A stretch of DNA of 64,000 bases from Bacillus sp. B15-48 (GTDB lineage: Bacteria; Bacillota; Bacilli; Bacillales; Cytobacillaceae): NCBI RefSeq assembly GCF_016879755.1, contig NZ_WOFU01000007.1, forward strand, positions 1 through 64,000, in the 5' to 3' direction. Below, one piece after another: positions 45,699 to 55,884 of the stretch. The stretch's first letter is position 1. Each line of letters begins with the position of its first letter. A model generated the notes under the pieces. The model saw only the letters and a program-made list of their open reading frames with translations, was not told the DNA's origin and searched no databases. Both the position numbers and the translations under genes were made by a program.

Positions 45699-46652
45699 AT
45701 GAATTTGCTAGAAAAATTATATACTTTCATTATTTTTTTAGCCGTTGTGATGGGGATCTTTATAGGAAAAATAGAATTCATACAATCAAATGCAGAACGT
45801 TTCATCGTTCCTTTATTAATGGCGATGTTATATATTATCTTCCTACAAATTCCTGTTGAAGATATTAAAAAAGCATTTAAAAACATCAAGTTCACCCGTA
45901 CATCGGTGCTTATGAACTTCTTATGGACACCTATTCTAGCATGGTTTTTGACATTATTGTTTTTAAATAATCATCCTGCCTTAGCAATCGGATTTATTAT
46001 GCTGATGGTCACACCATGTACGGATTGGTACTTAATCTTCACTGGAATTGCCAGAGGGAATGTGGCGTTATCGACCGCCATCTTGCCCTTAAATTTAATC
46101 TTGCAGCTAATTTTATTGCCCGTTTACCTTCTGATTTTTGGTGGAACAACATTAGTAGTCGAGTTCGAATTTCTAGTGGAGAGCATTCTAATTGTTTTAT
46201 TCCTTCCATTTCTGTTAGCTCTTCTCACTAAAATTGGTTTAAGAAAGAAACAGCAAGTAAGAGAACATCTCATTGCTAAACTTAGTATGTTGCCAATTCT
46301 TTTCCTTAGTCTTGCGATTGTAGCGATGTTTGCTTCTCAAGGAAACTTATTGTTTGAACATATTGAAGTAATATGGCAAATCACGCTTCCTATCCTATTA
46401 TTTTTTATAATAAATTTTATCGTCAGTCAAAAGATTGGACAGCTCCTAAAATTCTCTTATCCAGATCGAGCGAGTTTAAGCTTAACTACTTTAGCTCGAA
46501 ATTCGCCAATCGCCTTGGCAATTGCCATGACTGCTTTTCCAGATCAGCCTTTAATTGCACTAACATTAGTCATCGGCCCACTGCTAGAATTGCCGATTCT
46601 TGCGATTGTTAGTCAACTTCTATTGTTTTTTTCAAAAAACAAAGGTAGATAA
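45699..46652 (+). CDS. ACR3/bile acid:Na+ symporter family carrier
   Basis: The 317-residue protein has about ten membrane helices and the ACR3-type segment MLMVTPCTDWYLIFTGIARGNVALSTAILPLNLILQLILLPVYL, with the conserved Cys in helix 4 that arsenite permeases use. No arsR or arsC accompanies it, so arsenite export is only a possibility. The ribosome binding site is weak (GTGATGTG). It shares a bidirectional terminator with selO. Confidence 0.8.
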   Translation: MNLLEKLYTFIIFLAVVMGIFIGKIEFIQSNAERFIVPLLMAMLYIIFLQIPVEDIKKAFKNIKFTRTSVLMNFLWTPILAWFLTLLFLNNHPALAIGFIMLMVTPCTDWYLIFTGIARGNVALSTAILPLNLILQLILLPVYLLIFGGTTLVVEFEFLVESILIVLFLPFLLALLTKIGLRKKQQVREHLIAKLSMLPILFLSLAIVAMFASQGNLLFEHIEVIWQITLPILLFFIINFIVSQKIGQLLKFSYPDRASLSLTTLARNSPIALAIAMTAFPDQPLIALTLVIGPLLELPILAIVSQLLLFFSKNKGR

Positions 46653-46681
46653 AAGAACACATTCGCTCGATGTGTTCTTTT
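46651..46681. terminator. Bidirectional terminator
   Basis: Perfect AAAAGAACACAT / ATGTGTTCTTTT stem directly after the ACR3-like stop and before the selO stop, with A/T tails on both sides. Confidence 0.88.
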
Positions 46682-46693
46682 ATCCTCTTTTTA

Positions 46694-48163
46694 TTAAGTA
46701 CCGCAAAAAGTTTGATATGGTTGGGCTGATGGTTTAGGAGGTTTACAATAATCTTCCTGGTCATCCGTATACTCGTAAGGTCTTGAGAGGACCTTAAGGA
46801 GTTGACCCATTACCTCGAGGTCCCCTTGTTCAACTGCAGCTTCAAGTGCCTCTTCGACTCGGTGGTTGCGCGGGATAACGGACGGATTGTTCCCCTGCAT
46901 AAGCTGATATGAAGCTTCTCTCGATTCAGGTTGCTGTCCAAGCCTCAATTGCCATCGATCATACCATTCTGTAAATTCCTTTTTCCCGTGTAAAGTTGTA
47001 TCCTCCGGCTTTTCTAAAGTAAGGGCACGGAACGTATTCGTATAATCGGCCGAATGCTCCTCCATCATTCCTAATAGCTCTTTAATAAGCGTTTCATCCT
47101 CTTGATTTTCATGAAAGATTCCTAATTTTGCACGCATCCCGGCGGACCAATTCTGTTGAAATAACTTAGAAAACACTGACAGCTCGGCTTCAGCAATTTT
47201 AACAGCTTGATCTTGATCTACATGCAGTAACGGCAAAATTGTTTCCGCGAACCTTGATAAATTCCAAACTCCGATATACGGCTGATTCCCGTAAGCATAG
47301 CGGCCTTGCCTGTCGATTGAACTAAATACAGTCGCAGGATCATACGAATCCATGAAAGCACAAGGTCCGTAATCAATCGTTTCCCCACTAATCGTCATAT
47401 TGTCAGTGTTCATTACGCCATGAATAAAGCCTACTAATTGCCATTTTGCAATCAAATTTGCCTGACGCTTAATGACCTCTTGAAGAAGCAAAAGATATCG
47501 ATTTTCTTCTGCTACTATTTCTGGAAAATGCCGCTCTAATGTGTAATCAGCAAGCACTCGAAGTTCCTCAGCTGTTCCCCACTTAGCTACGTATTGGAAT
47601 GTACCAACACGTATATGACTTGCAGCCACACGAGTTAAAATCGCACCTGGCAGCTCCGTTTCGCGATAAACAGGTTCACCTGTTGTCACAACAGCTAAAC
47701 TACGAGTCGTCGGAATACGCAGTGCATGCATCGCTTCACTAATTATATATTCTCGCAACATCGGTCCAAGGGACGCACGACCATCCCCTCCGCGTGAGTA
47801 CTGGGTTCTCCCTGCTCCCTTTAGCTGAATATCGACTCTTTCCCCTTGTGGAGTAATCTGTTCGCCAAGTAAAACCGCACGACCGTCCCCTAACATCGTG
47901 AAATGTCCAAATTGATGACCTGCATATGCCTGAGCAAGGGGAATTGCACCTTCGGGAATCTGATTACCAGCAAAAACGGCAACACCTTCTTCACTTTGTA
48001 ACGATTCAACATGTAATCCTAAACTTGTGGCTAATGAAGAATTGAAAATAATAAGCTCCGGTTCAGATACTGCTGTTGGCTTTTGCTTCGTAAAAAAAGA
48101 TTGTGGTAAATGAGCATAACTATTATCTAAATTCCATCCTATTTGTTCCATCCTCTTTGTCAT
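46694..48163 (-). CDS. selO: SelO family protein adenylyltransferase (YdiU)
   Basis: The 489-residue pseudokinase-fold enzyme transfers AMP from ATP to proteins. Family blocks include [73 protein letters not shown] and [25 protein letters not shown] (catalytic metal sites). The end TFCGT has Cys where eukaryotic SELENOO has selenocysteine. Length is normal. The ATG follows AAAGGATAG. It is a single gene. Confidence 0.95.
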   Translation of the reverse strand: MTKRMEQIGWNLDNSYAHLPQSFFTKQKPTAVSEPELIIFNSSLATSLGLHVESLQSEEGVAVFAGNQIPEGAIPLAQAYAGHQFGHFTMLGDGRAVLLGEQITPQGERVDIQLKGAGRTQYSRGGDGRASLGPMLREYIISEAMHALRIPTTRSLAVVTTGEPVYRETELPGAILTRVAASHIRVGTFQYVAKWGTAEELRVLADYTLERHFPEIVAEENRYLLLLQEVIKRQANLIAKWQLVGFIHGVMNTDNMTISGETIDYGPCAFMDSYDPATVFSSIDRQGRYAYGNQPYIGVWNLSRFAETILPLLHVDQDQAVKIAEAELSVFSKLFQQNWSAGMRAKLGIFHENQEDETLIKELLGMMEEHSADYTNTFRALTLEKPEDTTLHGKKEFTEWYDRWQLRLGQQPESREASYQLMQGNNPSVIPRNHRVEEALEAAVEQGDLEVMGQLLKVLSRPYEYTDDQEDYCKPPKPSAQPYQTFCGT

Positions 48164-48424
48164 CGCCTATCCTTTCTTGTTTCACTACTTTTAAATTTTT
48201 ACACTTCAAAAAAACGCAGCCTATTTATATTTTATCAGTTAGCATTCCTTTTACCGTTATATTTGCCTATTAATCATTCACAATACATAGATTGTTCATT
48301 TCCTTAAGAGTGGGACGTTAACTTGCTGCACGCGTTTGTTTTCAATTCCCACACTTACTCCTTTCACCTATAGGCATCTGTAATCATAGACTAATTCAGA
48401 TATCTTTAGAAGGAGGATTCTTAA

Positions 48425-48751
48425 ATGGCACAATATTATCATCAAGAGTATAGACATAATTATGAGAATCAAGAGCAGATGGCCCCTACACAGCATATGA
48501 ATTTTAATCAACCTTATATCTACACTGCATTTGAACCGTTTTTGTACCACACACTCCGCTCGATGTTGAATCAAAATGTGATTGTTGAAGCGATGAAAGG
48601 AACTATTCGTGGAGTATTGTCTGATGTTCATCCTGATCACATCGTACTCCATGTGAAAGGCAATCATTATTATATTCGGACACAGCACATCAATTGGGTG
48701 ATGCCGACTCATGCCAAGACATCTCTTCCGCAACTATCAGGTATGGAGTAA
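48425..48751 (+). CDS. DUF2642 family protein (YuzF-like)
   Basis: The 108-residue protein has a Tyr/His/Gln-rich N-terminal half (residues 1-40) and a C-terminal DUF2642 domain: YHTLRSMLNQNVIVEAMKGTIRGVLSDVHPDHIVLHVKGNHYYIRTQHINWVMP. Such proteins occur in spore formers and some are coat or coat-associated proteins. A strong AGAAGGAGG precedes it. It lies just before a catalase-like coat protein gene on the same strand, so both may be sporulation genes. The 260 bp upstream show no other feature. Confidence 0.8.
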   Translation: MAQYYHQEYRHNYENQEQMAPTQHMNFNQPYIYTAFEPFLYHTLRSMLNQNVIVEAMKGTIRGVLSDVHPDHIVLHVKGNHYYIRTQHINWVMPTHAKTSLPQLSGME

Positions 48752-48830
48752 ATTGCCTAAAACATAACATGAAACAAACTTCCCTAAGCATAAGCTGAAT
48801 AAGTACACTACGAACATGGAGGGGACAATC

Positions 48831-49727
48831 ATGATTAGGCGTTTTGATCGCATTGCTATAGAGTTACCGAAACCTGATCATCCAGACCCAAATGCTGCAG
48901 CTGCTGTGCAAGAGCTGCTCGGTGGCCGCTTTGGTGAGATGTCAACATTAAATAATTATATGTTCCAGTCTTTTGGTTTTCGGGAAAAAAAGAAATTAAG
49001 GCCGTTTTATGATCTTATATGCAGCATTAGCGGCGAGGAATTCGGTCACGTAGAATTGGTCGCCCATACAATTAACCTCATGCTTGTCGATGCTACTTAT
49101 CCAGAAGATCCTGACCAAACACCGATGCGAGATGGGAAGGATAAGCGTAACTCCTATCATTTTATTGACACTGATCAGACAGCCAAACCATTCGATTCAA
49201 TGGGTGCTCCTTGGACAGGTGATTATGTGTTTAAAAGTGGCAATCTTGTCCAAGATTTGCTCCATAATTTCTTCCTGGAAATTGGGGCACGCACCCATAA
49301 AATGCGTGTTTATGAAATGACTGATCACCCCGTTGCCCGAGAAATGATTGGGTATTTACTTGTCCGTGGAGGCGTTCATATTAATGCGTATGCTAAAGCA
49401 CTTGAAGTGTTAACCGGGGTAAACATGACGAAAATGGTCCCTGTACCTGATGTAAGCAATCGGAAATTTGATGCTGCGAGAAAATGGGAGGATGCTGGAG
49501 AACACCGAAGGCTCTATACATTTAGTGATCATGACTACAAGCAAATTGTCCACATCTGGAAAGGAACACATCCCGAAGACGGATCGCCTTTGGAAGTCAT
49601 TCAAGGCTCGCCGAAAGGGGCACCTGTTCCAGAATTACCGGAAGTACCTGAAACCTTTGCACCAGGAATCTCGCATGAAGATTTTCTCGAGATATCAAAA
49701 CGATTGCAGAAATTAGCAGGAATGTAA
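48831..49727 (+). CDS. Manganese catalase family protein (YdbD-like)
   Basis: The 298-residue ferritin-like protein has the dimanganese ligand pattern E-(x)n-ExxH...E-(x)n-H: FGEMSTLNNYMFQSFGF, GEEFGHVELVAHTINLML, FLEIGARTHKMRVYEM and RGGVHINAYAKAL. It resembles Bacillus YdbD more than the shorter CotJC and should break down hydrogen peroxide. ATG at 48831 is chosen because GGAGGGG is 8 nt upstream; the in-frame ATG at 48816 overlaps that site. A terminator is at 49781. Confidence 0.92.
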   Translation: MIRRFDRIAIELPKPDHPDPNAAAAVQELLGGRFGEMSTLNNYMFQSFGFREKKKLRPFYDLICSISGEEFGHVELVAHTINLMLVDATYPEDPDQTPMRDGKDKRNSYHFIDTDQTAKPFDSMGAPWTGDYVFKSGNLVQDLLHNFFLEIGARTHKMRVYEMTDHPVAREMIGYLLVRGGVHINAYAKALEVLTGVNMTKMVPVPDVSNRKFDAARKWEDAGEHRRLYTFSDHDYKQIVHIWKGTHPEDGSPLEVIQGSPKGAPVPELPEVPETFAPGISHEDFLEISKRLQKLAGM

Positions 49728-49780
49728 CGATGAGAGGTTTTAATCTTTTTGGTTTATATACTTGTTCTAATAGATGAATA

Positions 49781-49820
49781 GAAACGAGCTGTCCGAATAA
49801 TGGTTCGGACAGCTCGTTTC
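49781..49820 (+). terminator. Terminator of the Mn-catalase gene
   Basis: Perfect 17-bp stem GAAACGAGCTGTCCGAA / TTCGGACAGCTCGTTTC with a 6-nt loop, then TTACTTTTTC. Confidence 0.88.
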
Positions 49821-49881
49821 TTACTTTTTCGTTCTTTCTTCATTTATAATCGTCGAACAACAATTCATCTCTTTAAGATTT

Positions 49882-51405
49882 TTAAGAAGCTACACTTCGT
49901 TTCATTGATTTATGCCCGATATCTTTCGCTGTGCTAGCCGAGTGTTGATACGCACAGTAGATTAGGAAAATCGATACGAATAAATAAGCCATTGAAAACT
50001 GTGGAGCTGCGTTAAATGCTAATTTAGGTGCATGCATAAATCCAGTGAAAGACAAAGCAGCGCCTACGAGTGAAAAAATACTCGCCTTTACAAATTGTCG
50101 ATCAATAATAAACACCGTAACGGCCCCTAAAATAATTCCCGTAAACATCGCCCCTTGTCCGAGTGGGACGATTCCTGTCGATATATTGGCAACCGTCTCA
50201 CCAGCTGACGAATTAAAACGTGTCATCATATAGTTTGCAAAGTAAGGGAGCATCGCAATCACAATCGCGATGAAATATTTTGATTCATTCGCCTTGAAGG
50301 CTGTTCCGACCATTGAAGCCCCAGCATATACAAGAATTGGTGCAACAGCAGCAATCGGAATAAGAGCTGACAATGCAGCGATTACACCTGTCAATGCTGC
50401 AATTCCAAACACAATCGCATTTAAAATACTATATCCGCGGCCAGCACCCATTGTTTTCGAACCAACGGTCGCAGTATAAACGGTCGTAGGAAATAGCCCA
50501 CCAAATATGGCCCCAAGCATTGTTCCAACCCCATCTACTGCCTGACACTCACGAACATCATAAGAATCACCGGCTGCAGCCATTGCATCAACATTATTCA
50601 TCGTTTCAATTGCATTGTATATCGTAATCGGTAAAATAACGGCAAGCAACCCTACCAAAGCAGTAAATAATAAGCTCATTCCTTCAAAAACAGCGAAACT
50701 AGGAAGCATCGGATAAAACCCAACATTTGCAAGGCCTTCAGCTATTTTTTCTGGAGATTGATACCCTAATGTGAAGGCTAATATCGTTCCAATAACAATT
50801 GCAAATAACGAAGTGGGAATATTAAATGGCATTGCCATTTTCCCTACAACCCCAACAATAATAATAATAAATGTAACAAGACCGACAACAGGAATCGAGA
50901 ACACATTAAATAACATCTCACCGGCAATAAATGTAAGTGCAACACCGGCAAGGGCTCCTAACATCGCAGGTCGAGGGATTCGATTACGAACCCAATTCCC
51001 CGAAAAGCTTACTAACGCTTCAATCAGTCCACTTAAAAATGCAGCGGCAACCGCCACTTTCCAAGCAAGCTCATAATTATTTGTTAACGCATAGGCTGGC
51101 GCAAGAACACCGAACAAAAACACAAACATAACAGGTGTGCTAATTCCATAAGTAAGCGCCGTGACATCGGTTCTGCCCTCTTTTTTTGCAAGACGGTTGG
51201 CCATATAGGCATAATATAAATTACCAACCATTACGGCTACAGCGGCACCAGGGATTACTTTTCCAAAGACGATACTCGCTGGAAATCCCATTCCAAGCAT
51301 CGTGACCACGATAATGACAAAGTTCGCTAGATTGTTTTGAAATAAGGAAAAGAAAGCATCTGTATCTTCCTTTTTATACCAAGGGTAATGAACCACTTTA
51401 TCCAT
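49882..51405 (-). CDS. NCS2 family purine (xanthine/uracil-type) permease
   Basis: The 507-residue protein has about 12-14 helices and NCS2 features: ALTYGISTPVMFVFLFGVLAP, VIPGAAVAVMVGNL, LFTALVGLLAVILPITIYNAIETMNNVDAMAAAGDSYDVRECQAVDGVGTMLGAIFGGLFPTTVYTATVGSKTMGAGRGYSILNA. It imports purine bases; xanthine or guanine is likely because it follows xpt under a guanine riboswitch. ATG at 51405 is chosen, as TTG at 51414 is too close to the GGAG. The gap to xpt is 28 nt. Confidence 0.9.
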   Translation of the reverse strand: MDKVVHYPWYKKEDTDAFFSLFQNNLANFVIIVVTMLGMGFPASIVFGKVIPGAAVAVMVGNLYYAYMANRLAKKEGRTDVTALTYGISTPVMFVFLFGVLAPAYALTNNYELAWKVAVAAAFLSGLIEALVSFSGNWVRNRIPRPAMLGALAGVALTFIAGEMLFNVFSIPVVGLVTFIIIIVGVVGKMAMPFNIPTSLFAIVIGTILAFTLGYQSPEKIAEGLANVGFYPMLPSFAVFEGMSLLFTALVGLLAVILPITIYNAIETMNNVDAMAAAGDSYDVRECQAVDGVGTMLGAIFGGLFPTTVYTATVGSKTMGAGRGYSILNAIVFGIAALTGVIAALSALIPIAAVAPILVYAGASMVGTAFKANESKYFIAIVIAMLPYFANYMMTRFNSSAGETVANISTGIVPLGQGAMFTGIILGAVTVFIIDRQFVKASIFSLVGAALSFTGFMHAPKLAFNAAPQFSMAYLFVSIFLIYCAYQHSASTAKDIGHKSMKRSVAS

Positions 51406-51433
51406 AATGTCCAATCTCCTATCTGATGTTTAT

Positions 51434-52051
<618 letters not shown>

Positions 52052-52059
52052 TCATAAAC

Positions 52060-52115
52060 AAAAAAAGCCGAATGTAAGAAATCACATTGACTAAAAGTGA
52101 TTTCCACATTCGACT
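52060..52115 (-). terminator. Terminator in the xpt leader
   Basis: Reverse strand GTCGAATGTGGAAATCAC / GTGATTTCTTACATTCGGC stem followed by six Ts, between the guanine aptamer and xpt. Guanine binding should favour it. Confidence 0.85.
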
Positions 52116-52186
52116 CCATTGAAAGAAGTACGAAAGTAGTACAAAAATAACAGCAAATAGATGCCTATTATTTTCTACTAAAGAGA

Positions 52187-52260
52187 TCACTTGTAGTCAA
52201 GTCATTTACGGTAACTTGGTAGATACTTTTGGGCCATATCCCCATGATTATACAAGTAAG
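52187..52260 (-). ncRNA. Purine riboswitch, guanine-specific
   Basis: Reverse strand has TATAATCATGGGGATATGGCCC (loop 2 and J1/2), AAAGTATCTACC, and GTAAATGACTTGACTACAAG. In J3/1 the GAC-TAC stretch carries C at the position equivalent to C74, which pairs with guanine; the adenine class has U. It controls xpt and the permease. From 52261 to 52417 nothing else is seen. Confidence 0.95.
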
Positions 52261-52417
52261 GTTATTTTTTCGTTCGGTTATGAATGTGATTATATATTAA
52301 AACGCAGATAAAAAAAAGCTTTTTCTTCAACAAAAACGAATGAAAATAATAGTAAACATTATTTAAGTTCGTTTTTTGGCATTTTAGCATTTTTAGAATA
52401 TTTTATTAATTTCAACT

Positions 52418-52463
52418 AAAAAAAGCTGATTTACTTGAGAAGGAACCTTCTAAGTAAATCAGC
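52418..52463 (-). terminator. Terminator of dehydrogenase copy 1
   Basis: Reverse strand GCTGATTTACTT / AAGTAAATCAGC stem, inner GAAGG/CCTTC pairing, then seven Ts, about 70 nt past the stop. Confidence 0.88.
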
Positions 52464-52534
52464 GCTTGAAACAATAAAGCGAAACTTCCATCAGTGGGGG
52501 TTTTACTGCCAGTTAATCTGCGACAAACGATTCT

Positions 52535-53518
52535 TTAGACAAGCGCACCTTCTTTAATCACATCGTTGATGACGTATGAAGGAGCTTCGTTATTTAACAT
52601 TTTAGCGATATTTCCTGCAGCGATTACTGCCATATCATCGCGCGCTTCAAAAGTAGCATTACCAATATGTGGGGTTAAAACGACATTTTTTAATTTTTTG
52701 AGCCCTTCGCCAATTTCCGGCTCGAATTCAAAAACATCAAGTGCGGCTCCTTCAATTGTTTGTTCCTCTAAAGCCTTTATAAGTGCAGCCTCTTCCACAA
52801 TTGGTCCACGCGCACAGTTAATCAAATAGGCTGTTGGCTTCATCATCTCAAATTGTTTCGTGCTGAACATATGTTTCATGCTTGGATGATACGAGCAGTT
52901 AATTGTAATAAAATCTGACTTCGTCAGTAACTCATCAAATGAAACATAAGTTGCATTTAATGCTTCCTCTACCTCTGGACTAGCTTGAGTTGGTTTAGTA
53001 TATAAAATTTCCATGTCAAACGCTGTTGCTCTTTTTGCAACTGCTTGTGCAATTTGTCCAAACCCAATAATACCAATTGTTTTCCCTGTTACTTCACGGC
53101 CACGGAAATAAAGTGGTGCCCAGCCGTTGAAACCGACTGTTCGACATACTTCATCCCCTTCAGCGACTCTTCTTGCAGCCGCTAATAACAGGGCAATTGT
53201 TAAGTCAGCCGTTGCTGCAGTGGATGCTATTGGGGTATTGGTAACTGGAATTCCTTTAGATCCAGCATATTCGAAATCAATATTATTAAAACCTGCCCCG
53301 TAGTTTGCAATAATTTTTAAATTTGGAGCTTGATTAATGATTTCTTTCGTAACCGGGGTTGAAAGTAAACTTAAAAGTGCATCTTTATCTTTGATGCGTT
53401 CCTTTAATTCCGCTTCGGAAATTAGTTTTTCACCTGCAAACACTTCCACGTCGTGCTCAACAGTTAACATGTCTAACCCTTTTTTTGGAATTTCCCCTGC
53501 TACTAAAATTTTTGCCAT
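52535..53518 (-). CDS. D-isomer-specific 2-hydroxyacid dehydrogenase, copy 1
   Basis: The 327-residue protein has substrate domain N- and C-terminal parts and an NAD-binding core GIIGFGQIAQAVAKRA (about residue 150). Catalytic residues are Arg in NCARGPIVEE, Glu in FEFEPEIG and His in LTPHIGNATF. It should reduce a 2-ketoacid to a D-hydroxyacid with NAD(P)H. The third glycine of the GxGxxG motif is Ala here, and Gly in the copy at 54901. It is about nine tenths identical to that copy. Confidence 0.9.
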   Translation of the reverse strand: MAKILVAGEIPKKGLDMLTVEHDVEVFAGEKLISEAELKERIKDKDALLSLLSTPVTKEIINQAPNLKIIANYGAGFNNIDFEYAGSKGIPVTNTPIASTAATADLTIALLLAAARRVAEGDEVCRTVGFNGWAPLYFRGREVTGKTIGIIGFGQIAQAVAKRATAFDMEILYTKPTQASPEVEEALNATYVSFDELLTKSDFITINCSYHPSMKHMFSTKQFEMMKPTAYLINCARGPIVEEAALIKALEEQTIEGAALDVFEFEPEIGEGLKKLKNVVLTPHIGNATFEARDDMAVIAAGNIAKMLNNEAPSYVINDVIKEGALV

Positions 53519-53875
53519 TTTTTTTATACACCTCTTAAATTAATTATTAATAGTTAGAATGATTTTCACCAATAGATTATATTGGAAAACCATTAACTAT
53601 CTAGATTGCTAAAAATCAAAAATGCCACTGAAAATAAAATGGTCGATATCAAATTTATTTAAGTAGACATTCTTGTTTTTGCACAAAACAAATAAATTAT
53701 GAGTAATTACTAATTATTATATTTAATCATAACATTTAATTCCCATTTAAGTCATTGGATAAAGTGGATAAATTAGTTGTTCCCTTTTAGTGAAATTTGC
53801 TAAAATTCTGCATACAATTATTATTTAGATATAAAAATATTGGTATTTTTATCGTTTTCGTAACATTTTACTCTT
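53519..53875. other. Intergenic region with an element shared by both dehydrogenase copies
   Basis: Around 53745-53820 the forward strand contains GATAAAGTGGATAAATTAG and GTGAAATTTGCTAAAATTCTG. Closely similar sequence precedes the second copy at 56080-56140 (AAAGTAGATAAATTTAG, TTGAAATTTGCTAAAATCCT). It may be a common operator or simply part of the duplicated segment. Confidence 0.5.
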
Positions 53876-54247
53876 TCATTTCCGCCAAAAAGTAGAACAA
53901 TTTGCCTTGTCCCAAATGTTAAAATCGATCATTTTCTCAAGTAGCGAATATTCAACCGGGCCGTTCCAAGGAATACGTATCAACTCCTTTGTATATTCAT
54001 AGCCAGCCTTTACAATATCATCCTCTACATAAGTAATAGTTACACTTTCAGGGGCAACAGCTAAATGTTTTTTAGAAACACTAAACCCAATTATAAAAGT
54101 ACCATGGTCCGTAAACATCGGTTGTTTCCATTTAATCTCTGTCTTTAAATTTGGATATTTATTTTTTATCCAAGTTAGCACTTCTTCCATTCTTTCTCGG
54201 TGTGAAGGATTATCCATCCCTACTAAAAACTCAGCAAACACTTCCAT
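53876..54247 (-). CDS. DUF1801 family protein (YdhG/iron-chaperone-like)
   Basis: The 123-residue single-domain protein contains the DUF1801 pattern: IKNKYPNLKTEIKWKQPMFTDHGTFIIGFSVSKKHLAVAPES and ELIRIPWNGPVEYSLLEKMIDFNI. Some members are called intracellular iron chaperones (frataxin-like fold), but the evidence is thin. ATG at 54247 follows GGGAGGG. It lies between the two dehydrogenases, on the same strand. Confidence 0.85.
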   Translation of the reverse strand: MEVFAEFLVGMDNPSHRERMEEVLTWIKNKYPNLKTEIKWKQPMFTDHGTFIIGFSVSKKHLAVAPESVTITYVEDDIVKAGYEYTKELIRIPWNGPVEYSLLEKMIDFNIWDKANCSTFWRK

Positions 54248-54407
54248 GTCGTTCCCTCCCAAAATACTTTGTACTAAATTTTCTTGCTTTCGTATTTCTC
54301 AATTTTAACATTATTAATTATTGTTTCCCTGTAAACATAGGTCTTAAAGGCGTGCAGAAAATTTTTGGAGAAAATAATCGAAGTCAGTCAACCTTTTACT
54401 TAAAATA

Positions 54408-54446
54408 AAAAAAGCTGATTTACTTATGAATTAGTAAATCAGCTTA
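54408..54446 (-). terminator. Terminator of the cupin gene
   Basis: Reverse strand GCTGATTTACTAATTC / AAGTAAATCAGC stem with seven Ts. The stem sequence is nearly the same as that of the terminator at 52418, which suggests a common origin. Confidence 0.88.
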
Positions 54447-54465
54447 CTATGTAATTCAAAATCCT

Positions 54466-54843
54466 TTATTCATTCTTTTCCGGTAAAACGATATCCATTG
54501 GAAGCGGTCCGGCAACTCCAATACAAACAAAACGTTCATTTCCAGTGTTCCGCATTCCGTGTTGTTGCCCAGGATAAGAGATGATTAAATCTCCTTTCGT
54601 AATTTCCACCTCTTTACCATTTCCAGGATAGAAAGTCCCCGTTCCCTGAATACAAATCCACAAATCATCTGAAGTTGTATGAGAGTGTTTAAAAATTTCC
54701 TGCCCCGGTTCTAAACACCATACAGCACCTGCGGTATTTTCTGTTTCGTAGAAAACAATTTTTTTTCCTTGATTTGGATCGAATTGGATAAGTTCCTCAA
54801 GTTTAAAAAATCTTTTATCGATTTCCATCGTCGCGTTTGCCAT
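54466..54843 (-). CDS. Cupin domain protein
   Basis: The 125-residue single beta-barrel has the motif-1 region GQEIFKHSHTTSDDLWICIQGTGTFYPG (with HxH and the later Glu replaced by Asp) and motif 2 PGQQHGMRNTGNERFVCIGVAGP. Small cupins of this kind bind metal and ligand, often as sugar or acid isomerases or sensors. The substrate is unknown. ATG at 54843 follows AAAGGAGATA. It is encoded 57 nt after dehydrogenase copy 2, probably in one unit. Confidence 0.85.
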   Translation of the reverse strand: MANATMEIDKRFFKLEELIQFDPNQGKKIVFYETENTAGAVWCLEPGQEIFKHSHTTSDDLWICIQGTGTFYPGNGKEVEITKGDLIISYPGQQHGMRNTGNERFVCIGVAGPLPMDIVLPEKNE

Positions 54844-54900
54844 TATCGATATCTCCTTTCGAATCATCATTGACATACAACTTAAAACATCAAATTATCT

Positions 54901-55884
54901 CTAGAGAAGGACCCCTTGTTTAATCACATTGTTGATGACGTAAGATGGAGCATCGTTATTCAATACTTTAACAATATTTCCTGCTGCCATCACAGCCATA
55001 TCATCACGCGCTTCAAATGTAGCATTGCCGATGTGTGGGGTTAAGACAATATTCTTTAGCTTTTTAAGATCTTCACCAATTTCAGGTTCGAACTCAAAAA
55101 CATCAAGTGCTGCTCCTTCAATCGTTTTTTCCTGTAAAGCCTTTATAAGAGCAGCTTCTTCCACAATTGGTCCACGTGCACAGTTAATCAAATAGGCTGT
55201 TGACTTCATCATCTCAAATTGTGTAGTGCTGAACATATGTTTCATACTTGGATTATATGAACAATTAATCGTAATAAAATCCGAACTAGTCAGTAATTCA
55301 TTAAATGAAACATAAGTTGCATTTAACGAGTTCTCTATCTCTTGGCTTACTCGATTAAGGTTATGGTATAGAATTTTCATATCAAAGGCTGCCGCTCTTT
55401 TTGCAACTGCTTGTCCAATTTGTCCAAACCCAATAATACCAATTGTTTTCCCCGTTACTTCACGGCCACGGAAATAAAGTGGTGCCCAGCCGTTGAAACC
55501 AACTGTTCGACAGACTTCATCCCCTTCAGCGACTCTTCTTGCAGCCGCTAATAATAGAGCAATCGTTAAGTCAGCCGTAGCTGCAGTAGAGGCAATTGGG
55601 GTGTTTGTAACCGGAATCCCTTTAGTTGCAGCATATTCAAAATCAATATTATTAAAACCGGCTCCGTAGTTTGCAATAATTTTTAAATTTGGTGCTTGAT
55701 CAATGATTTCTTTCGTAACCGGAGTTGATAGCAAACTCAATAGTGCATCTTTATCTTTGATACGTTCCTTTAATTCGACCTCGGAGATTAATTTTTCACC
55801 CGCAAACACTTCCACTTCATACTCGGCAGCTAACATGTCTAAACCTTTTTGTGGAATTTCCCCAGCTACTAAAATTTTCGCCAT
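54901..55884 (-). CDS. D-isomer-specific 2-hydroxyacid dehydrogenase, copy 2
   Basis: The 327-residue paralogue of the protein at 52535 has the same catalytic Arg (NCARGPIVEE), Glu (FEFEPEIG) and His (TPHIGNATF) and an intact GFGQIG cofactor motif. The most variable stretch between copies is right after the second beta strand of the NAD domain (YHNLNRVSQEIENS here, YTKPTQASPEVEEA there), which may change cofactor or substrate preference. ATG at 55884 follows AGAGGTG. The region 55885-56389 upstream holds its promoter and that of the divergent transporter. Confidence 0.9.
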   Translation of the reverse strand: MAKILVAGEIPQKGLDMLAAEYEVEVFAGEKLISEVELKERIKDKDALLSLLSTPVTKEIIDQAPNLKIIANYGAGFNNIDFEYAATKGIPVTNTPIASTAATADLTIALLLAAARRVAEGDEVCRTVGFNGWAPLYFRGREVTGKTIGIIGFGQIGQAVAKRAAAFDMKILYHNLNRVSQEIENSLNATYVSFNELLTSSDFITINCSYNPSMKHMFSTTQFEMMKSTAYLINCARGPIVEEAALIKALQEKTIEGAALDVFEFEPEIGEDLKKLKNIVLTPHIGNATFEARDDMAVMAAGNIVKVLNNDAPSYVINNVIKQGVLL

